A stretch of 64,000 nt of DNA from Ilex aquifolium. Lineage: Eukaryota > Streptophyta > Magnoliopsida > Aquifoliales > Aquifoliaceae. Under the pieces are notes generated by a model. It had not been told where the DNA came from. It saw nothing but the letters and a program-made list of their open reading frames with translations, and made no database searches. Position numbers and translations under genes: made by a program. Positions 59,663 to 64,000 of this stretch are shown here, in pieces. How positions within the stretch are numbered: position 1 is the first letter of the stretch; every line of letters starts with the position of its first letter. The stretch lies in NCBI GenBank assembly GCA_951799425.1, contig OX637394.1, positions 1,933,501 through 1,997,500 on the forward strand, written 5' to 3'.

Positions 59663-62600
59663 TCAATGGCGAAATGTCCTCACTACCTGGTCTATCCGTC
59701 GCCGGCAAAGTGGACAGTTTGTTAAGTGCAATGAGCACGATGTACAACAGCACATATGACCACACCTGAATATGACATCCAGTAATCGATTTTTTTACAG
59801 TTTAAATTTAGCTCAAAAGCACTAAACATCAAAATATTGGACTACTGTTCAATCTGAGACTCGAAATAGACACCTATACACTTCAGTATGGCAGGGCAGT
59901 GTCTGAAGTTGCAAAAGCAACCACTTTCATGGTGTGCCAAAGAAAATGAAATAAGAGATGTACTTCTACGATATTGACATATTCCTTTGGGAATGAAATT
60001 ATTTATATTAGGCTAGGGGAGTAAGGCATGCATGAGAAAGCTACTCCAATCACATCAAAGATCAGTGAAAAAATGAGGCCAGGGTCATGGGTTCCCACTA
60101 AATTTTTGATTGGGTTGTATTCTAAATGAATAATGAAAAGAAGCAGAATTTATTTTCTTCGTACACCTCAAGTGGAGAGAGACCAGCCCAACATTACAAA
60201 ACTTCCACCCATCTTGTACACCAAATAATGATCCATCAGACTCTAGATCTTAAAGATGGGAATTATCTGGTCAACCTCATCTCTATGAACCATACAACCT
60301 TCAACCTAGGAATTAGTTTTGGCAATGATGCAGGTGCATGCACATAACAGAGTAGGTCAAATCTTTTACCCAGACAATTCGCGAATCTGAAGAGAGATCT
60401 ATGGGATTAAAGTAGACATAAGAAGAAAAAAATGTACCACAAAAGGATCAAGCATTTTATAATTTTCTATCTGAAACAAAATGAGAGATTGTTGGAGAAC
60501 TTACGGAACAAAAACTGAATTGTACTCCTGCTCTAGGCATATCACACATAAATCTGGCATTAGGCGATCTTTTCTAGTACTGTCTGATGCAGTCTCAGCT
60601 TTGCCATCTGAACCAGAACAATAAAGGAATGAAATTTATGCAACTTCCCAATACAGCACCAAAATATTTATTTCAAAGAAGGGTCGTAGAAGAAATACAC
60701 AAAGCTAGCTACCTTCATTATCTCGCCCTGGTCTTTTAGCAGCAGCATCAAGAACCCTGCATAACACACAACTATGCTTTATGTCATGGCATAATCCTAG
60801 AGTCACCACTTGCCTAGAGCGAAACATACAAACATAAAGTTGTACATTAATAAGTGAACCATACCTCTTTCGCAACTCCGAATGGCGCTTTCTCTCCATG
60901 AAATATTGAAAAGCATGTTTTGCAATCAGATAAACACCAAACACAGTCAACCCCAGAGAAGCATACTTATACCACCTGGAGGGCATAACTCTAATGAGTA
61001 CATGTAAAAAACAACGGAGAAAACATCAAAAGATCCAATGTTCATGCAAGACTGTGCAGTTGTAAACATGCACAAATGTGCGTATAACAACCTTGCCCAT
61101 TTCCCAAGATTTGCAATGAGCTGGTCAATAGTTTTGTGGGAGACATAAAATGGGCCTTTGTAGGGTTGCTGAATCCGAATAGTTCCAACATCATCTTTAA
61201 TAACCTGACAACATATAGAAGAAAAAGATTCAGCAAAAAAATAAATAACATACATAAAAAGATCAAATCATATGGCAAAATTTTGTGGGGGGAAAAACAC
61301 CAGCTAACCTATCTGATAGATTGTCAAGTTCACCATCTAGGAACCTATAAAGGTACTCCAACAAATCATGATTCAAGAATTTTAATATCCTTAGATGGGA
61401 AGCAGCAAAAAGATAATATTACGTTTGTGGAAAAAGAAGAACAACTATGCGACAGACATGCTCCTGGACTCCTGCCATTTGGAGCAAGGAAACAGGTTCT
61501 GGCTAGCACATATAGATGCCTCAACTCTTCTCCACAGAAATGAATTCCACCCTTATAACAGTACTCATTTTGGACCTCAACATTTTATAATATAATTTAC
61601 TTCTCTTATGCTCTCCGTGATTGAGATTTGTAAAATTTGCAATCAGAATTACTTGAACAAGGTAATAACTTGGAACAAATTACTTGATTATAGCATCGTG
61701 GGAAGATCCAAAACATGTGTCCATGTGACATCAAATGCTACATGTCTTCCTAGAAACCACAACGCCATTTGCAAACTCTTAAGAAGAACTACTAAATGGC
61801 TAGTGAGTTGCATCCTATCTGGAGGATAATAGAATAGAATTGAATGTTAGTCATGTATTAGCAATTCAGTATTTGTTACCACTCCTATTATGCCGTAGAT
61901 GGTTTTGTACATTTTTCCTGTAACCAGCATGTGAGGAGTTGATAATGTTGGGTTTCAGCCACGAAGACAGAAAGAAGAAAAATAAGAATTTCCCCTCAAA
62001 GAACACCCCATACCTCACCAACAACAGTCAATGTAGTACCAGTTGGAAGAACCCGTTCAACCCTCTTGACTCCAAGCATCTGCAAAAAAGGATCCGCATT
62101 AAATATGCAGGTGGTTGGGAGAATAATGGATGATCATGAGAACATACCAGGAACCTGACAAACCTTAAGACCTTGGAGATAGTCTAATGTTCCACGTACA
62201 AGGGATCGCCCTGACTCCTCAAATACTTCACTTCCAACTGTTAATACCAAACCTGTGGCATTTCGGGCTCCAACAACAAATAAACGTCCAGTCCCATCAT
62301 CCTGATACAAAGGAAGCAGTGATATATACCCTCTAGTTAATATCTTAAAACCAAAAAATAAATAATACAGTCCAGAATCAAGAGAGGAAGTAAGGGGTGC
62401 AGTAATATTTTCCCACCAGGTACCAGGGAACCTCTTTACACATGGAAAGCATCATAGCAGAATCCTGTATCCAGGAACCGGCATCATTGTGTTTCAAAAA
62501 GTGTTGCTCTGCCTGAAAGGATGTCAAAATTAATGTTTACAAACATTAACCAGAGAATGAGGAAAATCAAATATTGCAATTTAAGCTCCTCAAATATGTG

Positions 62601-63919
62601 TTCATGTACCGTTTCCTCCACAATTACACCCCGTAGACCACTATACTCGCAATTGATTGGTGTCTCTGAACCAACTCTTCCAGAAACTGTGACAACCAAA
62701 GGCACAACTTTGCATGTTGTATCGAGTAACTGCGCTGAAAGGTTAAAGAGAGAAACATAAAGTTTAAGTGAGTGTTATCAATGTCATTCAATGCCATTAA
62801 GCAGACTAATCAGTCACTGAAAAATTCTCCGGAATTGTTTTTACTGATAGGAATTAATTGCCATAGACACAAAGTATCAAAGACTTCTTTCATTTCCACT
62901 AGTTGTAATAGACAGTGTTTCATCAATCAAATAATAAGAGCCACTGGAAAAGTGAGAATGAGACAGACACTACACCCAAGTAACGCAACCCCCCATCCCC
63001 CAAAGGGCAGTGTAAGACTAGGTCAAAATTTCATGATCTCTTTCTTAAATATTGTGAACACAGAACTCGGATTGGAGTAAATTCCACAATCTTCGATGAT
63101 CTTTTTCCTCGTAAGCTTTGTCGAACATCACCTCTGGGATGTGGCACAATAAGAATGTTGCATCCACCAGAATACAGCTTTTGTATCCGGGTGACCAAGA
63201 AAGTCAGCATCGTGAGTTTTCTGTACAGGTGGAAGCGGGGTTGAAGTGCCTCAGATCCTCTCACACAGCCAACAACAATAACCAATATAGAAAAGAAAAG
63301 AAAAAACAGGAATCCTCTTAAATTTGTTGGAGAAAAAGATGATTCAAGGAGATACACCCAAAGGGAAGATGGAGGTGAGAGAGAGAGAGAGAGGAAAGTA
63401 AAAGCGCAGCAAAGAGCGGCAAACACTAGCAACTTCAAACAATTATGGTAATCAACTTATTAACACAAAAATTCGAAACATCAACTCATCAATTGTTGGT
63501 TCTATCTGTCTGGAAAAGAACATTGCAACAAGGTAAACTTTGAAGAATAATTTTTTGCTTACCCAAATCCTTCAACTGCTCGACTCGGCTAACGGATTTG
63601 AGAACGTGTGCATCCCTTTTTCGAAAAGAAAAACAGAAAAAGAACAACAATAATTAATCCATCAGTTGCAATGCAAGCTTAAATATTAATTGTTTGGAAG
63701 ATGTCAGGAAAAAAGCAATGAAAGAAAAGAAAATAAATAATCAATCATCAGATGCAATGCAAGATCACACATTGATGGCTTGTAAGATTTCAGGCAAAAA
63801 GCAATGAAAGAAAAGAAAAGATGGAAGAAAATACAACAAACAAACCTCCCACTGCTCCTTCCAAGAAGATAGAGAGCGGCTGAACTCAAACAGCATGTGA
63901 GTCCGCCCCATGGAACCAT
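59663..63919 (-). CDS. SP1: SP1-like chloroplast outer-envelope E3 ubiquitin ligase
   Basis: SP1 is a RING-type E3 ligase in the chloroplast outer membrane. In Arabidopsis it ubiquitinates TOC import components and so remodels protein import. Exons 5' to 3': 63846-63919, 63563-63615, 62610-62734, 62417-62512, 62164-62301, 62014-62079, 61092-61204, 60865-60975, 60713-60756, 60505-60607, 59663-59765. All phases join into 341 residues with a stop at 59663-59665, matching Arabidopsis SP1 (343). The N-terminus MVPWGGLTCCLSSAALYLL is the first membrane segment. Residues about 40-220 form the GIDE-type intermembrane-space domain, with VSGRVGSETPINCEYSG, DYLQGLK and GPFYVSHKTIDQLI. A second membrane segment is YASLGLTVFGVYLIAKHAF (exon 8). 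The cytosolic C3HC4 RING has Cys294, Cys297, Cys309, His311, Cys315, Cys318, Cys325 and Cys328. The closely related SPL1 is the alternative; the start and the RING tail favour SP1. Confidence 0.96.
63377..63393. repeat. (GA)n microsatellite in SP1-like intron 2
   Basis: A GA run of about eight units between exons 2 and 3, with no coding role. Confidence 0.85.
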
Positions 63920-63975
63920 CTTTTACGAAGCAGCATGCGGACAACCAATTCGATTTGAAACTGAGAAATCAAAGA

Positions 63976-64000
63976 TGAAGAGAGAGAGAGAGAGAGAGAG
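63976..64000. repeat. GA/CT run in the SP1-like leader at the window edge
   Basis: An (AG)n run on the plus strand reaches the window end about 57 bases upstream of the start codon. It is CT-rich in the transcript sense and may continue outside. Confidence 0.85.

Noticed and set aside
1-64000. CRISPR arrays, operons, phage or bacterial mobile genes
   Set aside because: No regularly spaced repeats with unique spacers, and all real genes have plant architecture.

Overview
The window is nuclear DNA of a flowering plant, very probably a eudicot. Genes are split by AT-rich GT-AG introns, there are no operons or Shine-Dalgarno sites, intergenic DNA is AT-rich and full of small transposons, and the encoded proteins are plant families: a PIEZO channel, a GATL glycosyltransferase, an ALKBH10-type RNA demethylase and an SP1-type chloroplast E3 ligase. 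The species cannot be named from sequence alone.

Layout. Positions 1-28036 (minus strand) hold one very large gene, a plant PIEZO mechanosensitive channel. I could place 17 exons with consistent splice phases. They encode the first 2177 residues; the remaining roughly 300 C-terminal residues, including most of the pore module, lie beyond position 1. Its introns carry a 2.5-kb solo LTR (8345-10893), a truncated LINE with a 19-bp target duplication (16080-16392), a TRIM-like mini-retroelement (19646-19965), a DNA element nested in another (20735-22726), a degraded LINE reverse transcriptase tail (26440-26890) and several MITEs. The 5' end of the gene is partly duplicated in tandem (27829-28830), and the second copy has lost the start-codon exon.

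Positions 28.8-38.3 kb hold three intronless genes: a GATL3/4-like GT8 glycosyltransferase (31174-32244, +), an unrecognised charged protein (33436-34134, -) and a BSD-domain protein (36813-38255, +). A PIF/Harbinger-like element with TTA target duplications (34784-35968) lies between the last two.

Positions 40550-46827 (minus) hold a seven-exon ALKBH10B-like 2-oxoglutarate/Fe(II) RNA demethylase with the H-x-D...H...R catalytic set intact. Then about 10 kb (46.8-57.2 kb) has no convincing gene. It contains a well-bounded 698-bp hAT MITE (47324-48021), other transposon remnants, microsatellites and a strong G-quadruplex motif (55002-55052).

Positions 57212-58255 (minus) hold a second unrecognised intronless gene. 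Its C-terminal repeat resembles the C-terminus of the unknown at 33436-34134. The window ends with a complete 11-exon E3 ligase of the SP1 type (59663-63919, minus), encoding 341 residues with two membrane segments and a C3HC4 RING.

The genes act in separate pathways (mechanosensing, cell-wall polysaccharide synthesis, mRNA m6A removal, chloroplast protein-import turnover), and I see no functional cluster. The points of most interest are the duplicated PIEZO 5' region, a GC-AG intron in PIEZO, the motif shared by the two unknown genes, and the transposons that can be bounded exactly by their target duplications.
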